From: Flectonema sp. DT1601
Lineage: Eukaryota; Euglenozoa; Diplonemea; Diplonemida; Diplonemidae
Assembly (NCBI GenBank): GCA_964019425.1
Contig: OZ025781.1
Location: forward strand, 62,001-126,000
Length of the DNA: 64,000 nt
Direction of reading: 5' to 3'
The position numbers were made by a program, and so were the translations under genes. The notes beneath the pieces are model-generated. The model had not been told where the DNA came from. It saw nothing but the letters and a program-made list of their open reading frames with translations, and did no database searches. This document shows, piece by piece, positions 42,390-54,850 of the stretch; within the stretch, counting starts at the first letter, position 1, and each line of letters opens with the position of its first letter.

Positions 42390-42471
42390 TTATTACGTGC
42401 GTGTTACCAAACTAAGAGAAGCAACATGAGAAGCTTGTTGTCTATTCTGGTTATTAATTATGTATTTTGTG

Positions 42472-42496
42472 ATTATTATTATTATTATTATTATTA
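42472..42496. repeat. ATT microsatellite
   Basis: About eight ATT units in the spacer between the C2-domain and coiled-coil genes. Confidence 0.9.
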
Positions 42497-42671
42497 GGCC
42501 GACTAATTAGGTTAAACAAAATCGAATTAACAAAATCAAATAATAAATAATAAATAATGTAATATAAAAATCTCTCGTCTTTTTTTTTTTTTTTTTTTTG
42601 AGAAATGTAAATTTTCAAAAAAAACAAAAAAAAAATTTAAAAAAAAGTGACCTCGGAAGAGCTCACAGAGT

Positions 42672-45600
42672 TCACGTTTTGTAGAACTTCGGAATTTTGA
42701 AATTGGAATTTGCTTCTCCTTTAGCAAGTCTCACAGCGGATTCTGAGATGTGTTCATGGCTCAATTTAACAGCAGGAGGTCGCGAAGAAGGGTATCTGGC
42801 AATCACTTTTTCAATGGCTCGTTCTTCATCTTCCAAGGCTTTACAATAAAGTCGATTGGTGACTGTTTTTATCTCCGCTGCTGATACAATTTTAGTAGCT
42901 TTTTTATCCTCTGCGATAATCTTATTAATTGCTGCTTTGTGATTTCGAACTTTGATTTGGAAAGCAGTTTCCGAATTTCTGGACACGACATCCTGTGTTT
43001 CTTGCAATGACAATACCTTACCAGGTCTCTTTTCAGTAGCGGACAAATATTTTCTCACCAAAGCATCACGGGTTTGCTGTTGGTGTATGATTGGCTGTTT
43101 AAACATTCTTTCAATAAGAATATCAGCTTGTTTTTGTTGTCTAGGTTCCAACTCAGGTGGAGGAAACGCAATCCTTTGAAGTGGCGCGTCAATTTCCTCC
43201 TTTCGTTTTGGTTGTTTATCAGGATCATAAAGGTTTTTAGGACACCCGGAGACTCTTTTCATACCATCGTGAATAGTACTTACACGATTCTTTTGCAAAG
43301 TATTTTCAACAATCGTCTCTCTTGCTATTGAATTATGGTAAAGATGCGTTGCTGGTTGAGATATTTTCAGAGGTGCTGGTGACTTAGATGGTGTCCCGTG
43401 AAGCTCTTGAATTCTCTGTAGCTTTTGCTGAATTATTTTATTTTGAGATTTCTGTTTTAGAAGTTCATCCACTGGAGGAGCAATAGTCATCATTGGATTT
43501 AATAATATTTCTGGTCCAAGAACTGGTGATTGAGGCTGCATAAGTTTCTTATAATTAACAGCGAATAAAGTCCTATCCTCAAGAGAAACATTAAACGGAA
43601 GGTTTCTCCTGCTGTTTTCTGGAGGAGTCTTCGCCTTTTTTTTATTTTGATAATTATTCCTTTTTTGTAGAAGCTGGACACTCGATGGCTTTCGTCTTGT
43701 TTTAGATAAAGACAAGCATGGACACTTATTGTCAATGTGAATATTGTTGAGAGTAGTTGGAGTTGATAGCAATCTGCAGGTGTATCCCAACGACATTAAC
43801 CTCCTCCACATACAAACTTCATCAGAAATGGTCAGTTGATGCATCAGTTGACGAAAATTACTTTTCGATGTAAAATATTTATTTAATTCAAAAGATGATT
43901 TTGAAGATCCCGCCATCAAAATTCTCATCCAAATCTCTAACGGAGTCTCACTCTCTGGAACCCCAACAAACTCAGATGCGTTGAGAAGGGTACTAAAACA
44001 CATGTGAGTCAGTCCTTCACCTCCAGCACAAGGACTCTTCGCTGAATCGAATAACATATTAATACAACTATTAAACTCAACAGTTATTTGTAAATTACAA
44101 TCAAGTAGAGGAAGGTGTAAATTCTTATCCAACGATGAGCACGCTTCTTGAATCTCAGTTGCGGTTGGTTGTAGTTTAGAAGCATCTCGTTTAATACTAT
44201 TACTTGAGAAGTCGAATGAAAAACCGAAGGTACCCAAAACCTGATCAGCGATGTACGGAACATCCCAAATTAGTTGTTTCGCATATGATGAGAATTGTTT
44301 GCGAGTGATTAGTCGAGTTGTTGGGTTCATACCTGATGATAAAAGTCTTTTTAGAAGTAGGTATTCAGGGTGAGGTCCATCAGAGATGCAATGCATCCCC
44401 TGTATCGATTCTAACGATGCGAAATCCTGCTTGTCAGATGCTAGTACCAACACGTCAAATATTCTATCAAATGATTCATCAACAACGTCACCAGTCGTAG
44501 GGTTTAATGTGAGTATTTGAGTTGGTTTCGGTTTCAAATTGTCGTTTTCTGAAATTTTTCTAAACTCATGAGCCAACCATCCGGTTGCCCTTGGTTGTTT
44601 GAAATCTGTTGAATTCACTTTTATGTTATAAAGCAAAGTCTTTAAATAAAGTATTTGAGTATTTTGACTATCCAGACTGGCTGCCAACACAACAGGTGAT
44701 ATACAATCGCTATTTGATGAATTTAGTATTAAAGAATCGGATTTCGGTTGAGTCTGTTTTAAGATATCGATCGCGTCACATCGTTGAATTCCTTCAGGAA
44801 ACGATGAAAGTTTTGCAATGACGAGATTCGTGTTCTCTGTTGACATTATTTCATTTTCAGAGAGGAGGAGTAGACTGTCGTCAGATGTAAATACTCTCTG
44901 AATTGTGAAGTCAGGTAATCCGTCATCTTGCGACTCTTCCTCTGAAGGAATACGTTTTGATAAACAACTATACTTCACAACAGATATCTTATTATTATCA
45001 CGCGGAATATCTTTATTGTGAATCACTTTCGATACATGTTCCGCAAGACTATTGACGTATCGTCCAGCAAGATCACCAATTGAGGACATGACTATACGAG
45101 GAGGTGGTGGTGGTGGTTTACTCTCTTCAGAATCTTTCCGAATTGACTTCTCAATAAGTAAACAGCAAAGAGTCTTCACTGCAGTTGATATTTCTTGTTG
45201 TAGAGCAGAAAAGTCTTTTTTCAAGTCATGTGTTTTAAACAATTCACTGTAACACTTTCCAGTCGAATCATCACCGCATGATAACCCGACGTGAACTTCG
45301 CACATATCACAGTTTTCAATCTCTGTACATGGTGGGATCCACGAGACCACCCATTTAAACTTTGATATCCTACCCGTCGTCTCAACAATCATATAAGATG
45401 AAGAGTAGAGGAGTTGTTGTCTGCCTGTAATCATTCTACAAACAAAGTGAAGGATGTCAACAGATTTTAATAAACAAGATCTAAAATCTGGATAGCTACG
45501 TGAAGTAGGTAAGTACGAAGCGGATAACACACAACAAAGAGATAGAAATAATATTCTATATTGAGCAATCAACGTATTGGATTGAAGACAACTATTTGTA

Positions 45601-47756
45601 TGACAACGAACATAACAACACCATCCACAAAGAGGATCAGTGCTGGGGGATGAGTGTATTGGAGCTGGTTCAATGCAACAGTTTGATTTTCTAAAAAGGA
45701 TTTCCCTTCTGTTTGATTGCTGTAGTAGGACTTCTTCATAAGTATTCGAAGAAGAATCATAAAGTGGAATCACTGGGGCTGTCTGTTCCCAGGATGGTAG
45801 TTTTCCACATTCGTCTTCCATGTGATCGTCGTAGTCGTATTCATTTATTGTATTTGTCGCGCTCTTAGTTTGTGATGATATTGTTGTTGAGTGTCTCTGT
45901 GAGTGTCTCTGTGGAACTACCACTACTGAAGATTTTAACAAAGCCTTGTCTCGTTTTGAAGTTTCTTCGATAAACTGTTGTCTTATCAAATCGCGTGCAT
46001 TGTCTTGAGAATAGCGACGTTCTTCCTTCCAGACTCTACGGCATAGCTCTGAGTCAGCCTTTACTTGCGCTGCATGTTGACGTTTGTAGTGTTCACACGT
46101 TTGGCGCTTCTCTTGTCGTTTTAGTGTTCGTTCTTCACTTCGTAGAGTCGCTTCCGCTTTTGATTTTTCTTCTCTTGCTTCGAGGATGTCATTTTCCATC
46201 TGACGACGTTCATCTCGTTCGTCTTTTCGAAGTTTTGTTAGTTGGCTTTGTTCTTCTGCTCGTTGCTTGTCAGCTTCCTTTCGAAGGTTTATTTGTTTCT
46301 CACAAGTCTCTTGTAGTAGTTGTCTGAATGATGACCATTCTCGTTGTTCGTGTCTACGCCAGAACTTTTCCTGTCGAATCTCATCAACACGTTCTTTTAT
46401 TAATCTTTCTCTGAATACCATGGCCATCACTTCTTGTTCTCGTCGTTGCATGGCTGCGGCTTTCATCTCTGCCTGCTTTGTTAGAACTCGATCCCAAAAG
46501 GCAGTTTCTTCTTCTTTCTTTGTTCGAACTTGTCCTTCAAGACGAGCGCGGTCTGCTGCTACTTTCTTTTCAAAGTCTTCGATTTCCTTTTGCTTTCGCT
46601 CGGAATTCTCTCGACACAGTTGTCGTTTTCGGTTGTCCATTTCCTTCCATTTCTCAAGATTTCGACTGAGATGTTCTTCTTGTTCTTCTTCTCGAGCCTT
46701 ACGTCGTAATACAATAGTCGAATTGATGTCTTCTCCGTGTGATGCTTTTTGTGCATTGGAAGAGGTTTCTTGTTGCTTTTTCTTGTCAGCGTGGTTTTGA
46801 AGAGCCTGTGCGCGCTTTTCTTTTGAAATTCTGGCTTTTTCTGCTCTCATTGCTTCACGTTCGTCTCGCTTGTCGCTGACTCGTTTGTCTATTTGTTTTT
46901 GAGAATCTTTGTAAGACTTTCTAATCTCTTCTCCCATCTGCTTTTGTTCTGTTTGTCGATTTTGATTCCATTCTTCGACTGACTTGGAATATTGTTTTGA
47001 AGCCTCGTCGTCAGCTGCACGTTCTTCGTCCATGCGTGTTCGCCGTTCGGTGTAAAATAAAACCATCGCGTCATCGACCTTCTCCTTTCTCTTTCTTTGT
47101 AATTTATTAGTTTCTTCAATACGATGTCGCATATTGTCTCGTTCTTTACCTGATGCTTCCCTCTCAGCTGATAATTCAGCGAGTTTTTTATCTTTCATAA
47201 GTTTGTGTGAGTTTTGCATTGTACCTCGTCGTTCGTTGATGTCTCGAAGGAATTTTTGTACTCCGACTTTTGCTTCGATTGCTCTACTTTCGGTAATTCG
47301 ATGACGTTCCTCACCATGTGATTCGAGTGTTGCTTTTGTTGCTTTCAGTCGCTCTCGTTTAGCTTCTTCAGCACCTCGTTTTCGTATTTCTCGTTCGGTT
47401 TCGAGCATACCGTCAATGTGCTCAGCAAGTTCACGTTTTCTGCCTCGCTCCCGTCTTCGGGCGGCTGCTCTAGTAGATTCCTTCTGCTGTTCGCGTATTT
47501 TTATTTTTTCAATTTGTTGTTCTATTCCGTAGTCAGGTTCAGAAGTAGCTTCATCATCAAAGTCCTCATCATCATATGTTGTTGTCGGAGATGAAAATCG
47601 AACTCCGAGTTTCTGTCTTCTTGTTGGCATCTGTGACATCACTTCAAGTGGAGACTCTCCAACAGATGAGACAACATTAGCACCTATGTTGGTCAGGTCA
47701 CTCTCCAGCCTTGTAGGAGACGAAATATCGTCTTCTGGTAGAGTGCCGTCATCCAT
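42672..47756 (-). CDS. Giant coiled-coil protein
   Basis: I set the start at the ATG at 47756, giving 1,694 residues; the frame continues upstream without an ATG and crosses a TTCAACCAG site 9 bases before it. Residues about 70-640 are a continuous Arg/Glu/Lys-rich coiled coil of trichohyalin or CCDC type. A Cys-rich segment follows (about 710-840), then a globular region (about 860-1300) with a poly-Pro run, and a helical basic tail with NRLYCKALEDEERAIEKVIA. Such proteins are often cytoskeletal or ciliary. I recognise no named family. The single exon of 5 kb is notable. Confidence 0.75.
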   Translation of the reverse strand: MDDGTLPEDDISSPTRLESDLTNIGANVVSSVGESPLEVMSQMPTRRQKLGVRFSSPTTTYDDEDFDDEATSEPDYGIEQQIEKIKIREQQKESTRAAARRRERGRKRELAEHIDGMLETEREIRKRGAEEAKRERLKATKATLESHGEERHRITESRAIEAKVGVQKFLRDINERRGTMQNSHKLMKDKKLAELSAEREASGKERDNMRHRIEETNKLQRKRKEKVDDAMVLFYTERRTRMDEERAADDEASKQYSKSVEEWNQNRQTEQKQMGEEIRKSYKDSQKQIDKRVSDKRDEREAMRAEKARISKEKRAQALQNHADKKKQQETSSNAQKASHGEDINSTIVLRRKAREEEQEEHLSRNLEKWKEMDNRKRQLCRENSERKQKEIEDFEKKVAADRARLEGQVRTKKEEETAFWDRVLTKQAEMKAAAMQRREQEVMAMVFRERLIKERVDEIRQEKFWRRHEQREWSSFRQLLQETCEKQINLRKEADKQRAEEQSQLTKLRKDERDERRQMENDILEAREEKSKAEATLRSEERTLKRQEKRQTCEHYKRQHAAQVKADSELCRRVWKEERRYSQDNARDLIRQQFIEETSKRDKALLKSSVVVVPQRHSQRHSTTISSQTKSATNTINEYDYDDHMEDECGKLPSWEQTAPVIPLYDSSSNTYEEVLLQQSNRREILFRKSNCCIEPAPIHSSPSTDPLCGWCCYVRCHTNSCLQSNTLIAQYRILFLSLCCVLSASYLPTSRSYPDFRSCLLKSVDILHFVCRMITGRQQLLYSSSYMIVETTGRISKFKWVVSWIPPCTEIENCDMCEVHVGLSCGDDSTGKCYSELFKTHDLKKDFSALQQEISTAVKTLCCLLIEKSIRKDSEESKPPPPPPRIVMSSIGDLAGRYVNSLAEHVSKVIHNKDIPRDNNKISVVKYSCLSKRIPSEEESQDDGLPDFTIQRVFTSDDSLLLLSENEIMSTENTNLVIAKLSSFPEGIQRCDAIDILKQTQPKSDSLILNSSNSDCISPVVLAASLDSQNTQILYLKTLLYNIKVNSTDFKQPRATGWLAHEFRKISENDNLKPKPTQILTLNPTTGDVVDESFDRIFDVLVLASDKQDFASLESIQGMHCISDGPHPEYLLLKRLLSSGMNPTTRLITRKQFSSYAKQLIWDVPYIADQVLGTFGFSFDFSSNSIKRDASKLQPTATEIQEACSSLDKNLHLPLLDCNLQITVEFNSCINMLFDSAKSPCAGGEGLTHMCFSTLLNASEFVGVPESETPLEIWMRILMAGSSKSSFELNKYFTSKSNFRQLMHQLTISDEVCMWRRLMSLGYTCRLLSTPTTLNNIHIDNKCPCLSLSKTRRKPSSVQLLQKRNNYQNKKKAKTPPENSRRNLPFNVSLEDRTLFAVNYKKLMQPQSPVLGPEILLNPMMTIAPPVDELLKQKSQNKIIQQKLQRIQELHGTPSKSPAPLKISQPATHLYHNSIARETIVENTLQKNRVSTIHDGMKRVSGCPKNLYDPDKQPKRKEEIDAPLQRIAFPPPELEPRQQKQADILIERMFKQPIIHQQQTRDALVRKYLSATEKRPGKVLSLQETQDVVSRNSETAFQIKVRNHKAAINKIIAEDKKATKIVSAAEIKTVTNRLYCKALEDEERAIEKVIARYPSSRPPAVKLSHEHISESAVRLAKGEANSNFKIPKFYKT

Positions 47757-48899
47757 GCCACTCGTCTGGTTGAAAAGAATAAGTTTTAAAGATACCAACC
47801 ACTCAATGAATCTCTTAAGAAATGTTAGATATAGAAATAGTGAAATTGCTGTTGAAATAAGTAAAGGGATAATGTGATTTCATAAACGTTCATGAAGTGA
47901 ATCCGCCAAAGATAGAAAGATAGGAAAGCCTTGCGCGGATATGAGATGAGGAGCAAATGTTGTTGGTTTCAGGTAATTTTTTTAGTAATTTTTTTTTTTT
48001 TTTTAAAAACTTTTTTTTTTTCTTTTCTTTAATTTAAAAATCTCACAATACTTGCCATTCCTGATGTGCGTTTTGGTAGCACTTTTCGTTACCTTCTCAA
48101 AAACAAATCAGGAGTGCAATTTTTGACATGTTTAAATAAACTTATTTTGCAAGTAAAAATATTTGTCTACAGTTCCAGTCAAACGCTATCTTTCATTTTG
48201 TTCAAAGCGCCTCACAGATACAAGGCAGAGTGTTCTTCCTTTGTATTCTCAACAGACAAAGGCAGATGAACCTGATAGCAGGAACGTGGGTTCTCCACCC
48301 GTATTTCAATAAAAAAAACAGTAAAATAGGGTGAAAAAAAAGAACGAAAAAAAACAAAAAACAAAAACAAAAAGGGTAATTAATGAAACACCTTTTAACG
48401 TAGGAATTGAAGAGCTTACAATAAATAAATAAATAAATAATTGAATAACCAAATTTCAGGGGCTATCAGGCCACATGTATACCAGCAGTGAATGAAAACA
48501 GTCTCTCCATCAACTTGTTGCAAAGCAAACACGATAAAGTGAATTTAATATATTTCTGTTCCCTTTTTTTTTTTTTTTTTTTTTTTAAAAAAAATTTTGT
48601 GCTCTGTAGGTTTACCTATGCTTTTTTTATGCCAATTCTCTACAACAAACAAGTTCATTAGTATTAATTAGTTGTGTAATCCAACGTTAAGCTGTATATA
48701 TACTATGAGTACTCTAGGAGGGTAACTCACTTCAAGACTTAGTATGGATTGTTGAATTAGCATCAACTGAAGTGATGTAATTTAATTTATAAACAGATTA
48801 GCAAACATCAATCTCCAGCTTTCCACCTTTCCAACTAATAAAAATATATATAAAAAATAATGGGTAACACAATACTAACGTTGAGACTGGCAGCAGCCC

Positions 48900-49700
48900 T
48901 CTTCTTGAATCGAACTACATCAGATCGATCCGAGTAAATTCAGAAGACCTAATCATCTCCAGTGAATGAACTGACATATATTTAACAAGGGGTTGTCGAG
49001 GGACCGCTTGACGTAACGTGAAACTATAAGGTTGACTCTGGAAGTCTTTCAAGAGACAATTAATTTTTCAGTAGCGAAGTATTTGTACATTCTGACCACA
49101 TCATCAAATACTATCTGTGGGAAATGTAGCCGTACAATAATCTAGTCTACATTTCGATAACAAATGGTGAGTAGCTGAAGGTAGTTTGATAATCCATTTC
49201 CTGGTTGTTTAACAAGCGGATGGTGTCCTGTCCTGGGGTGGGCAATATGCATTTCTCCCTCACGGTTAAGATCTGTATGAAGCCCGTCTTTTCAAGTGTA
49301 GCTACCAAGCGATCACATGGGTCGAAGTACTGGGTATAGATCTTTCATTTGGAGTCTGCAAAGAGTTTCCACGAGTTAGCTTTATCAGGATGAGGGCAAT
49401 GACCAAGTAAGGAAACGTTCGTAAGATAAAGCCACGATTTAGACGAAAGAATATAAGATTCTACCGATAGCGGCCAATGGTATTATTCGTTGGTTTCTAA
49501 TTCGCTAACTGACAAAACAGTTGTCAAATCATCTGCGTATACCAGCTTTAAATCGGCTTGATGGCATCCGGTAGGGAATTGACCTAGAATAGAATCTTGT
49601 TCGATTATGTCCTTGGAGTAGATGCGCCACTCGATCCGAGAGGAAGTTACCAAACAAAAAGGGTGCTGAGAGGTCGCATAAAAAAGATAAACAGGCAACT
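48900..49700 (-). mobile_element. Decayed reverse transcriptase remnant, probably non-LTR
   Basis: The minus strand contains the reverse transcriptase core motif YADD within LKLVYADDLTTVLS (about 49510-49550), preceded by text like the usual palm segment before it. Sequence towards 49200 looks like the following thumb region. The family is best guessed as a LINE-type element. It is clearly broken in several places and old. No terminal repeats found. Confidence 0.55.
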
Positions 49701-51901
49701 ACAGCAGCAACACAGATATAAATCTGGAGCGTAGGCTATCAGTGATCACAATGGTAACTCTTCGCTGAATCGGTGGGAGGGCAGAAGGACAAAAAAAAAA
49801 TAAAGACAAAGACAAAGACAAAGAGAGCACAGACCAACAGAAAAAAATAGGGGAAAATGCAAAAATGTTTTTAGCTCCTACCCTGCGACAAGAGGAAGCA
49901 GCAACCACCTTGGCAACGTGAGCAAGAGCTAAAAGGCGATGGTGGATAAATCAAAAAATTCCCCCATCTCTTTTTTTTATTTTATTTTTTATTTTATTTT
50001 TTTTTTGATTTTGCGTTCAGCCATTTTTTGGTTTCCGAGACTGAGAAATTAATTACAAGTAAACAGTGCTACTGACATTATAACTATTTTAAAAGCTATC
50101 ATAATCAGGCATGCGACATAACAACAAATTAAACACACAAGGAAACGAAGTACTTGGCATGGAATCTTCCAAAGGCTGAATCGATATTTTGTTACTATAA
50201 AAGCATCACTTAGATGGTTTAAAAAATGGGGGATGTATGTTTTTGATTTTGTAAAAATTACAACTATGTTGTATCATAGAAACATTAAGATAATTTAACA
50301 TTAGTTTTTAGATACAGTGCCTATGGGTGATGCGCAACTTAGCATAATTAAAAAAGGGGAGGGAACAACACCCGAATCAAGTTCAGATATAAAACCACGT
50401 GGTTGTTCGTACAGTGGAATGAGAACTGGGGAAAAAGAAAAGTTAAATAACTAAAGAAAAAGAATAGCTAAAACACAAAGCTCGGGAGACGGGAAAATTG
50501 ACATCCAAACGGAGTCTTTTATTTTATTCGTTATTGTTGTTGTTTTTTTTTTTTTTTTTTTAGAAAAGAAAAGAATATAAAAAAAAGAATAAAAAAATGA
50601 AGATAGGGGGGTGAAAAAGAAAAGAAAAAAAAAGAATTTTTTTTTTTTTTTTTTTTACTGCCAATCGTTGAGCCCACAACCTATCCTAAAAAAGAAAGGA
50701 GCGGACTCAAACAAGAGTTAGAGGCACAGACCGACAGCTAAAGCCTGCGCTACATGAGGTTGTTAGTGTGAGGTAGTTAGATGGCAAGAACGCAGCAATC
50801 ATCCACGAAAGTAAGGAAGTACATGTAATTCCCAGTGTAGTTTTCTCTCAAAAGATACGATCTTCGTTGAGACACAAAGCACTAGGAAGAGCAATAACCA
50901 AATCCTCACCACGACTTCAGAGAATTGTCTTATCGGGTAAAATATGAATTTATCATGACAACAGGAATCAATGCAAACTCTCATAAACACAATGATGTTA
51001 TGTTTTTTTGATAAGCAACATTCAAAAATCTTCCCATTGCAAAAAGATTCATCACAGCATTTCACATTTTTGAGACGGTTTCACCACCCAGGAAAATAAT
51101 CCCATACAATAAGTCAGGAACCTAGCACGTGAAACAGAAACTCATATTTGATAAAATCTGTTACCATATCTGATGTTGTTATTCATTGCATAAAGCTATC
51201 AGAAAAAAGTGAAAGCAGAATTTACTCTGTAGTGACCCTACTTGAGAACATAATTTATGAAGTTCTCAACCCAAAAAGAAACAAAAATCTAAATAAATCA
51301 AACGGAAATAAGGCCCCACCTTCGGGAAGGCGACTGGCTTGCCAAGGGGAAGTGAAGAATCGAAAATTGAAAAAAAAAGAAAATAGCCCCATATTATTAA
51401 GGGTAAAAAAGAAACCAAAAATGTTAGTGCAACTATGAGTTATGTATGTATTATCCCATCAGACTGGATAACAACTATTGCACTTTGAGAACGGATCGGT
51501 TCGCAGTGTTGAAGTTAAGAATCGTACTTTTGTTAACTTAACGACGTTATGAAATGCGAACAAAAAATCAGAATCGCTAAGAAAATTGCAACACACCTGT
51601 CAAGTACAATACTTGACTTACAAATAAAACTTACCGTGGAACTTATCCCAAGAAAGTAACTTTTAGAAATGTAAACGAGGGGATGGGGAATACCGATATT
51701 ATCAGGCTGTGAATAAGGCACATCTTTCGCTTCCACCTAACAACAGCACTCACATGGCAAGTACAACAGTCAGTGGCGTTGTTGTCGAGCCGCACAATTA
51801 ATTATGTGCAGGCTGACTCTTGCTACATGTCAGTGAAGATCATGCGGTGGAAAAAGTACCCATACATATTACATATTACACACATACGTTAGAACATAGT
51901 C

Positions 51902-51902
<1 letters not shown>

Positions 51903-51940
<38 letters not shown>
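51903..51940. repeat. A homopolymer, about 38 bases
   Basis: The longest single-base run in the window. Confidence 0.9.
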
Positions 51941-51942
<2 letters not shown>

Positions 51943-53527
51943 CGCAAATCCGATTTTTTCACCACAAAAAACAAAAAATTCATCCGTTTTTTTTTTTCGA
52001 TTTTTCATCTCCCGAAAAAGAATATCAGAATTAAAAAAAATGATGATAATTTTTTTTTTTTTTTTTTTTGGGAAAACGCCTAATTCCACAAAAATAGTTT
52101 GCGAAATCGCCAACTCATCACAAAAATTTTAACCACTCAAAATAACCCAACATGACGGGAAAAATTTCAGAATTTTCGGAGCTCTGGGGTTTACTGGTTA
52201 TGACCGCCGACTTTTTTTAGTGAGTGACAACGACTCCCTTAAATGAAAAATTTTTAAATTTTTTTAGTCTTAAGTTCCGATGAATGTGTAATAGATTTCT
52301 TTTTTTAAATCGAAGGGGGGCAAACAGGGGAGGCAATACAAACACGGAGAAATTACGAACCGAAGAAAATTTTCTATTCTTTTTTTTTTTTTTTTTCTTT
52401 CTTTTTTAATGAACAAAAGAGTGAACGAAAAAGAGAGAGGAAGAGTTTTTCAGGCAACGTCAGACATATCGTTCAATATAAATTCCCTGAAACAAGAATA
52501 AAAAGAACTGTTGTATGTTTATCACCTTATTTAGGAGTTTCAGCAGCCGTCACACAAAAAATAAAAAAATTAAAAAAACAAAACACGACTGCCGGCACCG
52601 ATTCACTTACCAACCTGCAGGGGGAGGGGGGAAAGTGTGTCTTGCAGAGCAAGGAGATAAAAAAATTAATGAATTTTGAGAACGATTGCTGGTTCAAGTG
52701 GAGGTCAGCATGCAGTCGTTTCATAAAAGGTGTTGCAATACCTTCTCTCTCGCGAATGACGATATGGGGGGTGGTGGGAGTCACTTTAGAATAAAAAAGC
52801 GGAAAACATTCGCCACCCGTTGAATATAGGAAAATGCAAGAAAAAAAAGCTTTGTAGCTAGAAGAAAAAAAAAAAAGACAAAACGAAACAATGTAAATTA
52901 AATATTATTTTCTTCCCCTATCCTTATCCTAAAAAGAACAAAAGAGAGGAAAAAAAAAAAAAAAAAAAAAAAAGGGAGCAAATTGATGGGAAGTGACGTG
53001 AAAATATTTTCTTTCTTCTTTTTGTTTTGTTTCTTTCCCCTGTCCTATTCCCTCGATTAACTGTTTAGCGAGCAACAACTCCTCCTCGACCAGATAGGAT
53101 AATGCGGATAATGCAATTGCTTGGATTAGAGTAAATAGGTTCTACAGTTCACAACTGGGCGAACTCACAGCAAACTAACAGAAGTCTACCTACTCTAACT
53201 CTAGTTAGGGTAGTTAGGGAGAAAAAAAAATTCCCACCTAATCACTCTTCCACACCCGATACGCACATTAATTGCCGTTTCATCGTTGGGGAGATTCAAA
53301 GGTGATAACTTTTTTTTTTTTTTTTTAATAATTTTTTTTTTGTTGTTGTTGTTTTTGTTTGTATTTAGCAGTGATTTCTCTTAAGGATTGGTAAAACATA
53401 TATATTTTTCGGTGAAAAAGGGATGATTTCAAAAAAAAAAAAAAAAAAATGAAATCAAACAGAAAAAAGTAAAGTAATACTATTCCGATGAGCAAAAGTG
53501 AAAACCACCTTCTATACGATTGATGTA

Positions 53528-53528
<1 letters not shown>

Positions 53529-53575
<47 letters not shown>

Positions 53576-53588
53576 GTTGTTGTTGTTT
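53529..53588. repeat. ATT and GTT microsatellite
   Basis: About sixteen ATT units pass directly into several GTT units. Confidence 0.9.
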
Positions 53589-53650
53589 TTCGGAGCAGCA
53601 TTACCGAGATCTAGTTTTCGAGGAGGAAAATAAGTAAACTCGCTATTCAA

Positions 53651-53760
53651 AAACCATTCAGATAAGCCTTATATTTTGTTGATCGCAGCTAGTTTTACTG
53701 GCGCACAGGGAAATAGATAACATGACATAATAAATAACGGCTCTTAATCTGAATAGTTTC
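53651..53760. repeat. Inverted-repeat element, copy B
   Basis: It begins AAACCATTCAGATAAGCC and ends GGCTCTTAATCTGAATAGTTT; these ends pair over 12 of 13 outer bases and a further GCC/GGC. Inner blocks match copy A at 35110-35230 in the same order and orientation. The outer stem is better conserved than most of the middle. Confidence 0.6.
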
Positions 53761-54416
53761 TTCTCCGACTTCGTCGGTGCAAAAAAAAAAAAAAAAAAAA
53801 AAAATGGGGACCTTGGGTAAGAAATGATTTTTTTAAAACTTACACAAATGCAACAGGTTTAAGACTACACAAATTTATTTATATTGTTGTTTCGTTTTAG
53901 TGTTTTTTTCTGTTTTTTTAAAAAAAAAAAAAAAACAGAAAAAACAGATAAACGTAAGAAGTAATAAAGTATTATACGTGGGCAACATAACCAAGAGCTT
54001 CTTTGTTTTCTTTAGAAAAACAAAAAAAAAAACTCAACAAAAAGCAAAGTCAGTTTTTTTTTTTTTTTTTTTTCCTTTCCCCCTTGTTTTTTTTTAATTT
54101 TTTTGTTTCTTTCGCAGAGTGCCTAAAAAGTCCTCATCACACACACAATTTATATAAAGGAAACTCGACAAAATCTTTTTTTTAAAACCAAAGAATTACT
54201 TGAAAGGCACTAGATCCCCCAATCATCAGAAAAGCAGAGGCAGTACGGCCTGTTTAAAAAAAAGGAATAACGAATAAGGCAAGAAAACTGATAATTTCCT
54301 TACGCAGCGGTAATCTGAAAACAAAAAAAAATATGTACACATGCTGCAAATGTTCTTCAGTATCTACAGATTAATTGGAGTTTTAGCCGTGACAAGAATA
54401 CTTACTACCTTTAAAG

Positions 54417-54418
<2 letters not shown>

Positions 54419-54454
<36 letters not shown>
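54419..54454. repeat. A homopolymer, about 36 bases
   Basis: An uninterrupted A run within other Lys-coding A-rich sequence. Confidence 0.9.
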
Positions 54455-54455
<1 letters not shown>

Positions 54456-54850
54456 GGATGAGGAAAATGTTTAATGTAAACACTCGAATAACAAAAAAAA
54501 AAAAAAGAAAGGAAATAGACGCGGAGGAAAAAAAAAAAAAAAAAAATAACATCCAACTTTCCCTCACACAAATGTATATATAAGAACAGGAGAGAAAATG
54601 AACATTGTTCATTATTATTTATTTATTTTTTTTGTTTTCCTTTTTTTTTCATCGTTTATACTTGTTAAGTTTAAGCCACTAACAAGGAGGACCAAGAGTC
54701 CAATTATAACGTTGGTTGTGAGAAGCAAGAGCGATTGCTCTTTTGTATAAACAAAACAAGAGTCTACTCCCACACAGGATCAACCCAAAGGTGTTATCCC
54801 AGTGAGTGGTATGAATACAAATATCACATGTGATTTACAATAAAGTTCTG

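Larger units (their letters stand above)
47757..54850. other. Gene-poor region of about 7 kb
   Basis: It holds a decayed reverse transcriptase remnant (about 48900-49700), copy B of the inverted-repeat element, an ATT microsatellite and very long A runs. Remaining open frames lack ATG starts, family motifs or codon bias. A plus-strand frame at 51148-51438 starts only at TTG. I see no supported gene. Confidence 0.5.

Noticed and set aside
51148-51438. Plus-strand frame of 96 codons ending in a Lys-rich stretch
   Set aside because: It opens only at TTG, has no family motif, and runs against all other genes.
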